Shown: in pieces, positions 1 through 7,814 of the stretch
Position numbering within the stretch: position 1 is the first letter of the stretch
How the letters are laid out: every line of letters begins with the position of its first letter
NCBI GenBank assembly: GCA_006218045.1
Contig: VBWB01000018.1
Span: 1-61,857 of the forward strand
DNA: 61,857 nt
Source: Stygiobacter sp.
GTDB lineage: Bacteria; Pseudomonadota; Alphaproteobacteria; Rhodospirillales; Magnetospirillaceae
Direction of reading: 5' to 3'
Program-made: the position numbers and the translations under genes
The notes under the pieces: generated by a model
What the model saw: only the letters and a program-made list of their open reading frames with translations
Told to the model about the DNA's origin: nothing
The model's database searches: none

Positions 1-456
1 GCGCTGAACGCCACCATCGAGGCGGCCCGCGCCGGCGAGGCCGGCAAGGGCTTCGCCGTCGTCGCCAACGAGGTCAAGGCCCTGGCCAATCAGACCGCCA
101 AGGCCACCGACGAGATCGCCCGGCAGATCAGCGCCATCCAGGCCACCACTTCGGTGGCGGCGGGCGCCATGGATCAGGTCGGCGGCACCATCCGCCGCAT
201 CCATGAAACCGCCGCCGCCATCAGCGTGGCGGTGGAACAGCAAGGCGCCGCCACCGACGAGATCGCCCGCTCGGTCGCCCAGGCGGCCAGCGGTTCGCAC
301 GAGGTCAGCGACAATATCGGCGGCATTTCCCGGGCCGCCAGTGAAACCCATGCCCAGGCCGACCATGTTCACGACGCGTCCGATTCGCTGACCACCCAGG
401 CGGAGCGATTGCGCACCGCCTTGGGCCATTTCCTTGGCGGTTTGCGCGCGGCTTGA
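1..456 (+). CDS. Methyl-accepting chemotaxis protein, C-terminal part (5' end outside window)
   Basis: The reading frame is open from the first base and ends at a TGA at 454-456, giving 151 residues. It opens with [20 protein letters not shown], the highly conserved hairpin tip of the MCP cytoplasmic signalling domain that contacts CheA and CheW, and continues as the heptad-rich return helix. Repeated [16 protein letters not shown] stretches and an alanine/glutamate-rich coiled coil are typical of this family. The ligand-binding and membrane parts lie upstream of the window, so the signal sensed cannot be judged. No CheR-binding pentapeptide is visible at the C terminus, which ends GGLRAA. 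Confidence 0.93.
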   Translation, partial: ALNATIEAARAGEAGKGFAVVANEVKALANQTAKATDEIARQISAIQATTSVAAGAMDQVGGTIRRIHETAAAISVAVEQQGAATDEIARSVAQAASGSHEVSDNIGGISRAASETHAQADHVHDASDSLTTQAERLRTALGHFLGGLRAA

Positions 457-508
457 CCTGATGGCGGGGCTGTGGCGCAATGCGCCCTGTTTCGCTGGAG
501 GCCCCGTT

Positions 509-787
509 TTGTCACCCCGCATCATCGCCTGTCTGTGTTTGTCCCTGAGTGTTGCCGGCTGTGCCGCCCCGGTGCCGTGGCAGCACCCGACCACGCCCAA
601 GGATCAGTGGAAATCCGAGTGGAATTATTGCCATCGCTGGGCCGAGGGCGAGGTGGGCTACCGCGAAAGCGCCGCCGACAGCAATTTCCGCGATTACGAC
701 CGCGCCCAGGCGAAAAAGCGCATCAACGCCTATGTGGACATGTGCATGCGGGAACGCGGCTATGTGCCCGTGCGGCCCAGTCGATGA
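509..787 (+). CDS. Small putative lipoprotein
   Basis: A TTG start at 509 is preceded by GGAGG at 497-501 with normal spacing, a better start than the upstream in-frame codons. The 92-residue product begins with a hydrophobic signal sequence ending in a lipobox (SVAG followed by Cys at about residue 17), so it is probably lipidated and anchored in the cell envelope. The mature part is short, hydrophilic and rich in aromatic and charged residues, with two further cysteines. No known domain is recognised. It lies between the chemotaxis receptor and another small exported protein on the same strand. Confidence 0.65.
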   Translation: MSPRIIACLCLSLSVAGCAAPVPWQHPTTPKDQWKSEWNYCHRWAEGEVGYRESAADSNFRDYDRAQAKKRINAYVDMCMRERGYVPVRPSR

Positions 788-798
788 AGGATATGTCC

Positions 799-1233
799 AT
801 GCGTTTCGCCATCTTCGCCTTGTGCCTGTGCGCAGCCCTGCCCGCCGCCGCCGAGGATCTGCCGCAATTCCCGAAAATCGGCCCGCCCGGTTCGCTGCCC
901 GAGGCCCTTTGCGACCAATCCAAGGCCAGTGACGGCAATTGGTTGGTCGGTCGTTGGGTCAGCCCGCAAAGCCGGTGGGAATTCAACCGCCAGGGCCAGG
1001 GGCTGGCCTGGGGGCTGGACCGCAAGGGCAGCGTCGAGGACGGCATGGGCTGGAGCGCCGGCAGCCGCATCGATGGCAGGGTCGAGCAGATCAGTCCGTG
1101 CAGTTTCAGGCTGGGGGCGGGAGACGGTCAATTCGCCATGGATGGGGTGCTGACCGATGACGGCAAGATTTTCGCCGTCGCCGCCAATGCCAAGGGCAAG
1201 ACCGCCCGCTTCATCCTGCGGCGCGAACGCTAA
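799..1233 (+). CDS. Small exported protein of unknown function
   Basis: The ATG at 799 follows AAGGA (787-791) at good spacing, and the product opens with a clean Sec signal peptide (MRFAIFALCLCAALPAAA, cleavage near residue 19). ATGs at 784 and 793 are also in frame but leave no room for the ribosome-binding site. The 144-residue product has a mature domain of about 125 residues containing glycine- and tryptophan-rich motifs (LVGRWVSP, GQGLAWGLDR) suggestive of a small beta-barrel or lipocalin-like fold, but no family is recognised. It starts 11 bases after the preceding lipoprotein gene, so the two are probably co-transcribed. Confidence 0.65.
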   Translation: MRFAIFALCLCAALPAAAEDLPQFPKIGPPGSLPEALCDQSKASDGNWLVGRWVSPQSRWEFNRQGQGLAWGLDRKGSVEDGMGWSAGSRIDGRVEQISPCSFRLGAGDGQFAMDGVLTDDGKIFAVAANAKGKTARFILRRER

Positions 1234-1261
1234 AAGGCTGCGGAAAACTCGGATATTCCTT

Positions 1262-1346
1262 CGTCATACCCGCGCAGGCGGGTATCCAGGAGTCGCGTAA
1301 AAGGTGGGGGTGCACCCCCTGGACTCCCGCCTGCGCGGGAGTGACG
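1262..1346. repeat. Dispersed inverted repeat (copy 1), MITE-like
   Basis: Two arms of GC-rich palindromic sequence, CGTCATACCCGCGCAGGCGG on the left and CCGCCTGCGCGGGAGTGACG on the right, flank a core containing GGAGTC/GACTCC. The same unit recurs at 3993-4076 and 24140-24226. A short conserved box (AGGCTGCGgAAAACTC) precedes this copy at 1235-1250 and is repeated before copy 2 at 3907-3922. It lies between convergent genes, where it could act as a bidirectional transcription stop. No coding function is likely. Confidence 0.85.
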
Positions 1347-1387
1347 GGTGTTGCGATAGAGGTGGTTCCGATTAAACGCATGCGGCT

Positions 1388-2014
1388 CTAAAACAGCAAC
1401 GACGCCAGGGTCAGGCCACCCAATCCCATCAAAAGGGCGCCGGAAATGTGGTTGAACAGCCGCATGCGTTCCGGCGTGAAGCGGGCGCGGACGGCGATGG
1501 TCATTTCGGTCAGCACCGCCCACCACAGGGCCGAGCCGGTGAACACGCCGGCCACCAGTTGCAATTGCGCGGGCATGGTGGTGGCTTGGGCCGAGGCGCC
1601 CAGGGCGGCGAACACGCCGACCACCCCCAAGATGGTGCCGGGATTGCTGATGGTGATGACGAAGGTGGAGAGGAAGTCCCGTGCCATGCCGGGGCCGCGC
1701 ACGCCCTCGGGCGGGGCCTCCAGGCAGGTGGCGGCGGCGCGCCAGGTGTGCAGGCCCAGGCCCAGCATGAACAGGCCACCGATGCTTTTCAGCACATGGG
1801 TGTGGCCGTTGATGAATTCCGACACCACCCCCAGGCCCAATCCGACGACGGCGCCGAAAATGGTGTCGGCCAGGGCCGCGCCCAGGCCGGCGACGAAGGC
1901 GGCGACGCGGCCATCGGCCAGCGCCTTCCTGATGCACAGCAAGCCCACCGGGCCGATGGGGGCGGCGATGGCGAAGCCGATGGCGATGCCGCGCAGGTAA
2001 AGATAATCGCTCAA
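1388..2014 (-). CDS. LysE/RhtB-family amino-acid exporter
   Basis: The 208-residue product is almost entirely hydrophobic with about six predicted membrane helices. It carries the family signature near the N terminus (IAAPIGPVGLLCIRKAL, around residues 17-33), the hallmark of LysE/RhtB/CadD inner-membrane exporters, and a second conserved segment ITISNPGTIL near the middle. Length is normal for the family. The substrate cannot be read from sequence. It reads away from pyridoxal kinase on the same strand, 64 bases downstream. Confidence 0.88.
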   Translation of the reverse strand: MSDYLYLRGIAIGFAIAAPIGPVGLLCIRKALADGRVAAFVAGLGAALADTIFGAVVGLGLGVVSEFINGHTHVLKSIGGLFMLGLGLHTWRAAATCLEAPPEGVRGPGMARDFLSTFVITISNPGTILGVVGVFAALGASAQATTMPAQLQLVAGVFTGSALWWAVLTEMTIAVRARFTPERMRLFNHISGALLMGLGGLTLASLLF

Positions 2015-2078
2015 ACCAGATGATCCTGGTGATGGTGTGTGGGCGGCAGCAAAGCAGAAAGCGGCACGGCGAACAACC

Positions 2079-2906
2079 TTAGTATGGTTGCGATCCGAAC
2101 CATTGCGGCGGACTGATCACCGCGTCCTGGGCCGCCACCAGGGCCAGTTCCCGCTGACCCAGCCGATGGGTGATGTCGAGCACCGCGAACAAACGCGACA
2201 TCGCCGCCGCCAGCAGGTCCGGCGCCCCGCCATGGGTCAGGCTTTCGGCCAGCAGCAAGCCGGCCAGCAGATCGCCGGCGCCGTTGAGCGGATGGGTGAA
2301 GTCCAGGCGCGGCGTCGTCACCAGCCAGGCGCCGTCATTGGTGACGCCGGCGCAGGCCATGGAATCGCCCACCTCCAGGCTGGTGACCACCACCAGCCGT
2401 GGCCCCCGCGCCAGCAGGCTGCGGGCGGCGGTGATGGCCTGGTCGAGGCTGGCGGCGGACTGGCCGCTCAGGCTTTCCAACTCGAAAATATTGGGGGTGA
2501 CGATCTGCGCCGCTTCCAGGATCGGGCCGGACAGCATTTGGGCGATGCCGGGCCGCACATAGGACCGGCCCTGGTCGCCCATCACCGGGTCGCACAGAAA
2601 GACGGCGCCCGGGTTGGCGTGGACGGCCTGCAACAGCGGGCCGGCATTGGCGGCGTCGCCCAGATAGCCCGACACGATGCCATCATGGCCGCCGAGGAAC
2701 CCGGCATGACCCAACCCGTCGATAATTCCGGCCACGTGATCGGCGGCAAAGACGTCGCCGCCGAAAACGCCATGGCCGGGATGGTTGGAAAACTGCACGG
2801 TGTTGACGGTGGTCAGGGTGAAGCCCAACCGCTGCAACGGCAGGGTCAGGGCCGAATTGCCCACATGGCCATGGGCCACCGACGAGGACAGCGAAAGAAT
2901 CTTCAT
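2079..2906 (-). CDS. pdxY: Pyridoxal kinase
   Basis: Ribokinase-superfamily kinase of 275 residues that phosphorylates pyridoxal with ATP in the vitamin B6 salvage route. The N terminus MKILSLSSSVAHGHVGNSA matches the PdxY/PdxK substrate-binding start, and the anion-hole and catalytic motif LNGAGDLLAG places the catalytic aspartate near residue 212. FLCDPVMGD and VVTSLE are further family landmarks. Length is as expected. The gene is divergent from the malyl-CoA enzyme, with about 100 bases between the two starts. Confidence 0.92.
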   Translation of the reverse strand: MKILSLSSSVAHGHVGNSALTLPLQRLGFTLTTVNTVQFSNHPGHGVFGGDVFAADHVAGIIDGLGHAGFLGGHDGIVSGYLGDAANAGPLLQAVHANPGAVFLCDPVMGDQGRSYVRPGIAQMLSGPILEAAQIVTPNIFELESLSGQSAASLDQAITAARSLLARGPRLVVVTSLEVGDSMACAGVTNDGAWLVTTPRLDFTHPLNGAGDLLAGLLLAESLTHGGAPDLLAAAMSRLFAVLDITHRLGQRELALVAAQDAVISPPQWFGSQPY

Positions 2907-3009
2907 GGAAAAGGGGGCTCCGGCGACCTATTGTTGCGCTGCAACCTTGCCTAGCGTGGCGCAACTTGCTAGGTTCCCCAGCCTGATTTCTTTTGCAAGG
3001 GAATGTTCC

Positions 3010-3897
3010 ATGGCCGCCACCGCCCGTCCTCGCCGTTCCGTCCTCTATATGCCCGGTTCCAACGCCCGCGCCCTGGAAAAGGCCCGTGGCCTTGCCGCCG
3101 ACGGCCTGATCCTGGATCTGGAAGACGCCGTCTCCCCCGATGCCAAGGATGTGGCGCGCCAACAGGTGTGCGACGCGGTCAAGGCCGGCGGTTACGGCGG
3201 GCGTGAATTGCTGGTCCGCGTCAACGGCCTGGGCACGCCCTGGGGCTATGCCGACGTCGCCGCCGCCGCCACCTGCGGTGCCCACGGCATTCTGATCCCC
3301 AAGGTGGAAAGCGCCGACATGGTGCGTCAGGTCGAGGCCATCATGGTGGCCAACGGCGCGCCCGACGACATGGCCATCTGGTGCATGATGGAGACCCCCA
3401 AGGGCATGCTGCGGGCCGAGGAGATCGCCCTGGCCAGCCCCCGCATGGGCGGCTTCGTCATGGGCACCTCGGATCTGGCCAAGGATCTGCACTGCGCCCA
3501 TACCGCCCTGCGCCTGCCCATGATCACGTCCCTGGGCCTGTGTCTGCTGGCGGCGCGCGCCTATGGTCTGGCCGCTCTCGACGGCGTCTATCTGGACCTC
3601 AACGACGATGCCGGTTTCGAGGCGCATTGCCAGCAGGGGCTGGAACTGGGCTTCGACGGCAAGACCCTGATCCACCCCAAGACCATCGCCGTCGCCAATC
3701 AGGTATTCGCGCCGTCGGCAAAAGAGGTGGCGTGGTCCGAAACCATCATCGCCGCCCATGCGGCGGCGGCGGCGGAAGGCAAGGGCGTGGTGGTGGTCGA
3801 CGGCAAGTTGATCGAGAACCTGCACGTGGAAAACGCCAAGCGTCTGGTCGCCCTGGCCGAACAGATCGCCCAACTCGACGCCGCTTTGGCCCAGTAA
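3010..3897 (+). CDS. mcl2: (3S)-malyl-CoA thioesterase / CitE-like malyl-CoA lyase homologue
   Basis: A 295-residue HpcH/HpaI-CitE-type TIM-barrel protein. Landmarks are SVLYMPGSNARALEKA, LDLEDAV (metal-binding acidic residues), RVNG, MMETPKGM, GTSDLAKDL and GFDGKTLIHP. The sequence, including the C-terminal VVDGKLIENLHVENAK, follows the Rhodobacter Mcl2 type ((3S)-malyl-CoA thioesterase) more closely than the longer Mcl1 lyase, as judged from memory of the families. Both act in the ethylmalonyl-CoA pathway for acetyl-CoA assimilation. The next plus-strand gene is mesaconyl-CoA hydratase of the same pathway. Start chosen at 3010 because the protein begins MAATARPRRSV there, after a plausible purine-rich leader. 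Confidence 0.8.
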   Translation: MAATARPRRSVLYMPGSNARALEKARGLAADGLILDLEDAVSPDAKDVARQQVCDAVKAGGYGGRELLVRVNGLGTPWGYADVAAAATCGAHGILIPKVESADMVRQVEAIMVANGAPDDMAIWCMMETPKGMLRAEEIALASPRMGGFVMGTSDLAKDLHCAHTALRLPMITSLGLCLLAARAYGLAALDGVYLDLNDDAGFEAHCQQGLELGFDGKTLIHPKTIAVANQVFAPSAKEVAWSETIIAAHAAAAAEGKGVVVVDGKLIENLHVENAKRLVALAEQIAQLDAALAQ

Positions 3898-3939
3898 GCT
3901 GACTTTAGGCTGCGAAAAACTCTGTTTGCCCCTTCGATT

Positions 3940-4122
3940 CGTCACCCCGGCCTTCGAGCCTGTGAATTTATTGACGTCTCCACTTTTCCCGTCGTCATAC
4001 CCGCGCAGGCGGGTATCCAGAAGTCGCGGAAAAGCTGGCGATACCCCCCTGGACTCCCGCCTGCGCGGGAGTGACGGCTTAAGGGAGCGGATAAACTCAC
4101 AGGCTCCTGCGCGGGAATGACG
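3940..4122. repeat. Dispersed inverted repeat (copy 2), extended MITE-like form
   Basis: This 183-base element contains the same 85-base core as copy 1 (3993-4076) with extra flanks: TGTGAATTTATTGACG on the left and GGGAGCGGATAAACTCACA on the right. The outer ends are imperfect inverted repeats (CGTCACCC against GGGAATGACG). The same extended form is at 24096-24273. Together with the inverted repeat at 4140-4221 it fills the 347-base gap between mcl2 and mch; nothing else is seen there. Confidence 0.85.
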
Positions 4123-4139
4123 AAAGAAAAGTAGGTGTT

Positions 4140-4221
4140 AACCACAGAGACACAGAGGCACAGAGACGCTGTGCCGGCGGATGGCGCAATGCCCTCTCTG
4201 TGTCTCTGTGCCTCTGTGGTT
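4140..4221. repeat. Long perfect-arm inverted repeat of the CACAGAG type
   Basis: The left arm AACCACAGAGACACAGAGGC continues to 4165 and is mirrored by a right arm ending GCCTCTGTGGTT at 4221, with a loop of about 28 bases. The arms consist of tandem ACAGAG/CTCTGT units. A second copy lies at 27795-27893. It sits only 23 bases upstream of the mch start, so transcripts entering mch would carry a very stable hairpin in the leader. Confidence 0.85.
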
Positions 4222-4244
4222 CAATATTCTTCCCGAGGCTCGTC

Positions 4245-5300
4245 ATGACCAAGACCAATTCCGGCAATTTTTTCGAGGATTTCCGCATCGGCCAGGAAAT
4301 CCGCCACGCCACCCCGCGCACGGTGACCACGGGCGACATCGCCCTTTACACCGCGCTCTACGGTTCGCGCTTCGCCTTCAATTCGTCGGTGGAATTCGCC
4401 AAGTCCTGCGGCATGCCCGGCCAGCCGCTGGACGATCTGGCCGCCTTCCATGTGGTGTTCGGCAAGACCGTGCCCGATGTCTCGTTGAACGCGGTGGCCA
4501 ATCTGGGCTATGCCGGCGGCAGCTTCGGCGCGCCGGTCTATGCCGGCGACACCATCACCACCAAATCCCAGGTGATCGGCCTTAAGGAAAATTCCAACAA
4601 GCAGACCGGCATTGTCTATGTCCGCTCCACCGGCACCAATCAAAAGGGTGAGATGGTGCTGGATTACATCCGCTGGGTGATGGTGAAGAAGCGCGACATC
4701 AATGCCGCCACCGGGGCGGAACTGGTGCCCGACCTGCCCGATTCGGTCGCCGCCGGTGATCTGGTGATCCCGTCGGGGCTGAGCACCGCCGGCTATGACG
4801 ACGTGCTGGCCGGGTCGCCCCATCGCTGGGACGATTATGCGGTGGGGGAAAAGATCGACCACGTGGACGGCATGACCATCGAGGAAGCCGAGCACATGAT
4901 GGCCACCCGGCTGTGGCAGAACACCGCCAAGGTCCATTTCAACCAGCATACCGAGGGTCAGGGCCGCTTCGGTCGCCGGCTGATCTATGGCGGCCACATC
5001 ATTTCGCTGGCCCGCGCCCTGTCGTTCAACGGTCTGGGCAACGCCTTCAAGATCGCCGCCATCAACGGCGGTCGTCACGTCAACCCGACCTTTGCCGGCG
5101 ACACCATCTATGCCTGGTCGGAAGTGCTGGAAAAGTTCGAGATTCCGGGCCGCTCCACCCTCGGCGCCCTGCGCCTGCGGCTGGTGGCGCTGAAGAACCG
5201 CTCGGGCGCCGATTTCACCTTGAAGCTGGAAGACGGCAAAAGCTTCGACCCGGCGGTGGTGTTGGATTTCGATTATACCGTGCTGATGCCCAAGCGCTGA
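4245..5300 (+). CDS. mch: Mesaconyl-CoA hydratase (MaoC-type dehydratase)
   Basis: A 351-residue double hot-dog protein that hydrates mesaconyl-C1-CoA to beta-methylmalyl-CoA in the ethylmalonyl-CoA pathway. The first MaoC-like half (residues about 1-160) starts with FFEDFRIGQEIRHATPRTVT. The second half contains HFNQHTEGQGRFGRRLIYGG, a typical hydratase motif with its Asn/His catalytic region, and GRHVNPTFAGDTIYAWSEV. Length matches Mch. The ATG at 4245 is preceded by GAGG at 4235-4238. The companion enzyme Mcl2 is encoded directly upstream on the same strand, separated by repeats. Confidence 0.88.
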   Translation: MTKTNSGNFFEDFRIGQEIRHATPRTVTTGDIALYTALYGSRFAFNSSVEFAKSCGMPGQPLDDLAAFHVVFGKTVPDVSLNAVANLGYAGGSFGAPVYAGDTITTKSQVIGLKENSNKQTGIVYVRSTGTNQKGEMVLDYIRWVMVKKRDINAATGAELVPDLPDSVAAGDLVIPSGLSTAGYDDVLAGSPHRWDDYAVGEKIDHVDGMTIEEAEHMMATRLWQNTAKVHFNQHTEGQGRFGRRLIYGGHIISLARALSFNGLGNAFKIAAINGGRHVNPTFAGDTIYAWSEVLEKFEIPGRSTLGALRLRLVALKNRSGADFTLKLEDGKSFDPAVVLDFDYTVLMPKR

Positions 5301-5316
5301 GGCTTGCATGCGGAAG

Positions 5317-5348
5317 CGGTCCGTCTGGCAACAGGCGGGCCGTTTTTT
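5317..5348 (+). terminator. Rho-independent terminator after mch
   Basis: An 11-base stem (CGGTCCGTCTG / CAGGCGGGCCG, two G-U pairs) closed by a GCAA tetraloop is followed by six T residues. It lies 16 bases after the mch stop codon. Confidence 0.85.
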
Positions 5349-5425
5349 ATGTGGTGAAGAGATTTGACGCCTAAGCCCGTGCCCCCCATAATTTTCCAGT
5401 TTCTTTCTGCCCAAGGCTGTCGGCG

Positions 5426-6400
5426 ATGATCACTGATTTCTCCATTTCCAACTACCGTTGCTTCAGCAACCTGAGTATTTCTGGGTTGTCACAAGTGAAC
5501 CTTGTGGTGGGAAAGAATGGTTCAGGAAAGTCGGCTCTTTTGGAAGGGATTTGGCTCTCAAAGTCCATATTCCCTGCGGTAACTTGTACTGATGTGTTGC
5601 GGATTAGGGATGAATTACCCGAGGAGGGGGCATCCGAGAGTGATCTTTTGTCGTCTTATAAGTCACTCTATCTGGCGGAAGGCCATTTTTTGGTGTCGTG
5701 TTTAGATGACGGAAATTTTTATGAAAATAAAGTTGAGTTTAGTATGCTGCCGGTTAGGGGGAGAATTTCAATATATTGCTGGGATAACGATGGTAATTCC
5801 GAGATCGATATACCATCTATTTTGGCTGAGCGTGATTATGTAGTAGCTGGAATTTTCGAGCCCATATTTATTCCGTGTTCTGGATTTAATAAGAAGGCTC
5901 TATCTTCTTACTGGGATAGAATAAGTTTGACGGACCTGGAAGATGATGTCACCGAAGTTGTTAAGTTGATACGCCCAGATGGTCGGCGCATAGCTTTCAT
6001 TGGGCGGCATCCCGTTGTGCAGATACCGGGAAGAGGCCCTGTGCCCATGGCGCGGCTCGGGGATGGTGTCTTGCGCGCCTTTGGTATTGCTGTCGCAATC
6101 GCCAATTCTTCTAATCAGCCTCTTTTTATCGACGAAATCGAAACAGGTATTCACTACACCGCCATGGGTGACTTGTGGCGTTCGGTTTTTCATCTAGCCT
6201 CGAAGCTGAATGTGCAGGTTTTCGCCACGACCCATTCTTGGGATTGCATTAAGGCGTTTGGTGAAGTTGCTCAGACTTATTCCGGTACCAGCGCTCAATT
6301 GATCCGGATGGAACGAGATGAGGACGATGCCATTCGTGCTGTGCAATATGATCGCGACAGCTTGGTCGCCGCCACCAGCCAGGGTATCGAGGTGCGGTGA
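5426..6400 (+). CDS. AAA ATPase (AAA_15/AAA_21, OLD-like), likely defence gene
   Basis: A 324-residue SMC/ABC-type ATPase. It opens with MITDFSISNYRCFSNLSI, the characteristic start of AAA_15/AAA_21 and RecF/OLD-like ATPases. Walker A is GKNGSGKS at 29-36, Walker B is LFIDEIETG with acidic residues 236-237, and a switch histidine lies in ATTHS near 270. No nuclease domain is attached; the protein overlaps by one base a TOPRIM-like partner gene. Base composition is clearly AT-richer than all neighbours and rare codons are frequent, which suggests recent transfer. The closest conceptual matches are the ATPase subunits of split OLD, PARIS or Gabija-like antiphage systems, which is inference. Confidence 0.85.
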   Translation: MITDFSISNYRCFSNLSISGLSQVNLVVGKNGSGKSALLEGIWLSKSIFPAVTCTDVLRIRDELPEEGASESDLLSSYKSLYLAEGHFLVSCLDDGNFYENKVEFSMLPVRGRISIYCWDNDGNSEIDIPSILAERDYVVAGIFEPIFIPCSGFNKKALSSYWDRISLTDLEDDVTEVVKLIRPDGRRIAFIGRHPVVQIPGRGPVPMARLGDGVLRAFGIAVAIANSSNQPLFIDEIETGIHYTAMGDLWRSVFHLASKLNVQVFATTHSWDCIKAFGEVAQTYSGTSAQLIRMERDEDDAIRAVQYDRDSLVAATSQGIEVR

Positions 6401-7008
6401 TGAAGAGCAGGGTATTGTTGGTCGAAGGGGCTGACGACAAAGGGGTGTCCGTGGCGTTTTTGCAACGGAGCACGCTTGAGGTCTATGTGGAGGATGGTCA
6501 CGGCTACGAAAAACTCCGCGCTGGTTTAGGGGCTCAGCTCCTGGTCAGCGGTCGTACTCATCTGGGGGTTGTCGTTGACGCGGATGCCGATCCGGCGGGG
6601 CGTTGGCGATCCATTGCCGACGCGGTGGTGAAGTACGGTTATGTCTTGCCGGTTGAGCCTGACGCCGGCGGAACCGTGGTGCCCTCTCCGGCAAGGGGCC
6701 TGCCGGTTCTCGGTTTATGGTTGATGCCCGACAACAGTACTGACGGTATGTTGGAACATTTTGTTTCCGCCATGATCCCTGGAGATGATGTCCTGTGGCC
6801 AAGGGCCTGTGCGGTGGTGAGTGGATTGTCGGGTGAGGCGCGACCGTTTCCCGAGGTTCATCGGGTCAAGGCCGAAATCCATACTTGGCTTGCGTGGCAA
6901 AAAGAACCGGGGCGGCCCATGGGGCAGGCTATCACCAAGAAATTCCTGGAAGGAACAGCGCCGGGGGCGGCGTCCTTCCAGGCTTGGTTGGGACGCCTGT
7001 TCGCTTAG
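6400..7008 (+). CDS. TOPRIM-like protein (DUF3226-type), partner of the AAA ATPase
   Basis: A 202-residue protein starting at the ATG that overlaps the ATPase stop (ATGA), with GAGG at 6389-6392 as ribosome-binding site. An in-frame GTG at 6397 is less likely. TOPRIM-style signatures are LLVEGADDKG with Glu9, VVVDADAD with aspartates 60-64, and LMPDNSTDGMLEHF near 108-121, which is typical of DUF3226/DUF4435-like proteins. The fold binds metal and in OLD-family nucleases cuts nucleic acid. The tight coupling with an AAA ATPase indicates a two-protein complex. GC content is between that of the ATPase gene and the genome background. The gene ends four bases into the convergent hemerythrin gene. 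Confidence 0.78.
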   Translation: MKSRVLLVEGADDKGVSVAFLQRSTLEVYVEDGHGYEKLRAGLGAQLLVSGRTHLGVVVDADADPAGRWRSIADAVVKYGYVLPVEPDAGGTVVPSPARGLPVLGLWLMPDNSTDGMLEHFVSAMIPGDDVLWPRACAVVSGLSGEARPFPEVHRVKAEIHTWLAWQKEPGRPMGQAITKKFLEGTAPGAASFQAWLGRLFA

Positions 7009-7457
7009 GCCCGCAGATAATCGCGCGCGTCCATGTCCCAACTCAGCACGTGGCCCATGACCAGCTTGCGGATGAAGCGCAGCAGGCGGGCTTCCAGCTT
7101 GGCGCTGCCCAGGGTGGCGAAGCTGGCGGTAATGACCCGCAATTCCGCCTGCATCTGCCGGTGATCCTGGATGTGCCCGGTCAGGCCGGGGCAATGGCGG
7201 CGGGTCATCAGTTCTTCCTCATTGGCGAAATGGGTATCGACCAGCGCGCTCAGGCGGCGCAGTTCCTCTTCCACATCCAGGTGATGTTCGGCGTTGACCC
7301 AATCGGCATAAAAGCGGTTGAGCGCATCAATGATTTCCCGGTGCTCGTTGTCGATCATCGGGTTGCCCACCGACAAGGTCTGGTCCCAATGGATCAGTTC
7401 GCCGGTGGGAGCCGGCGGCGGCTTGCCATGAAGGTGGAGCAGATCAAGCAAGGACAT
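7005..7457 (-). CDS. Bacteriohemerythrin
   Basis: A 150-residue single-domain hemerythrin that binds O2 at a di-iron site. The full ligand set is present with family spacing: His39 (DNEH), His76 and Glu80 (HFANEE), His95 and His99, His136 and Asp141. A 20-residue N-terminal extension precedes the domain. In microaerobic bacteria such proteins store or deliver oxygen or act as oxygen sensors. It is downstream of, and probably co-transcribed with, the zinc-ribbon gene (15 bases apart). Its 3' end overlaps the TOPRIM gene tail to tail by four bases. Confidence 0.93.
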   Translation of the reverse strand: MSLLDLLHLHGKPPPAPTGELIHWDQTLSVGNPMIDNEHREIIDALNRFYADWVNAEHHLDVEEELRRLSALVDTHFANEEELMTRRHCPGLTGHIQDHRQMQAELRVITASFATLGSAKLEARLLRFIRKLVMGHVLSWDMDARDYLRA

Positions 7458-7472
7458 GATGACCTCCGCCTT

Positions 7473-7814
7473 TTATGCCGCCCAGGGCGGGTTGCCGGGA
7501 GTGGGGGGAACCGGGTCGGGCCGCACTTCACAATATTCATGGCCGTTGCGGCTGACGAACTCGCTCCAGCCGCAGGCCGGGCACAACAGCAATTCGCCGC
7601 TCTCGGCCGGGTGATGGCTCAGTGGTCCGCCGCAGGCATGGCAAAGTCGCGTTTCCGGCCGCTGCGCGGCATCGGAATGCTGATGCATATGGGGGGCCAA
7701 ATACCGCACGGCATTCAACAATTCACGCCGAAGCTCGTGCACCTCGCGACGGAGGAGGGTGATTTCCTCGGCGGTGTCGGGGGCTTTGTCGGGCAGCGTA
7801 TTGTGCGGTATCAT
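7473..7814 (-). CDS. Small coiled-coil zinc-ribbon protein
   Basis: The 113-residue product has a predicted amphipathic helix or coiled coil at 15-40 (EEITLLRREVHELRREL) and a four-cysteine zinc ribbon, Cys58-x2-Cys61 and Cys78-x2-Cys81. A histidine-rich linker (HMHQH) lies between them. No enzyme motif is seen. It starts with ATG at 7814 and reads into the bacteriohemerythrin gene, so a linked role in oxygen or metal handling is possible but unproven. Confidence 0.7.
   Translation of the reverse strand: MIPHNTLPDKAPDTAEEITLLRREVHELRRELLNAVRYLAPHMHQHSDAAQRPETRLCHACGGPLSHHPAESGELLLCPACGWSEFVSRNGHEYCEVRPDPVPPTPGNPPWAA

Noticed and set aside
1262-1346. CRISPR array
   Set aside because: The GC-rich repeats here and elsewhere are isolated inverted units without regularly spaced direct repeats; no cas genes are present.
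1446-2023. Long plus-strand frames opposite the LysE-type exporter
   Set aside because: Low-complexity, His/Gln/Gly-rich or Pro/Arg-rich translations typical of high-GC antisense frames; the minus-strand protein is a clear family member.
2683-3945. 420-codon minus-strand frame opposite mcl2
   Set aside because: Composition is typical of antisense sequence, and the plus strand encodes a full-length CitE-like enzyme.
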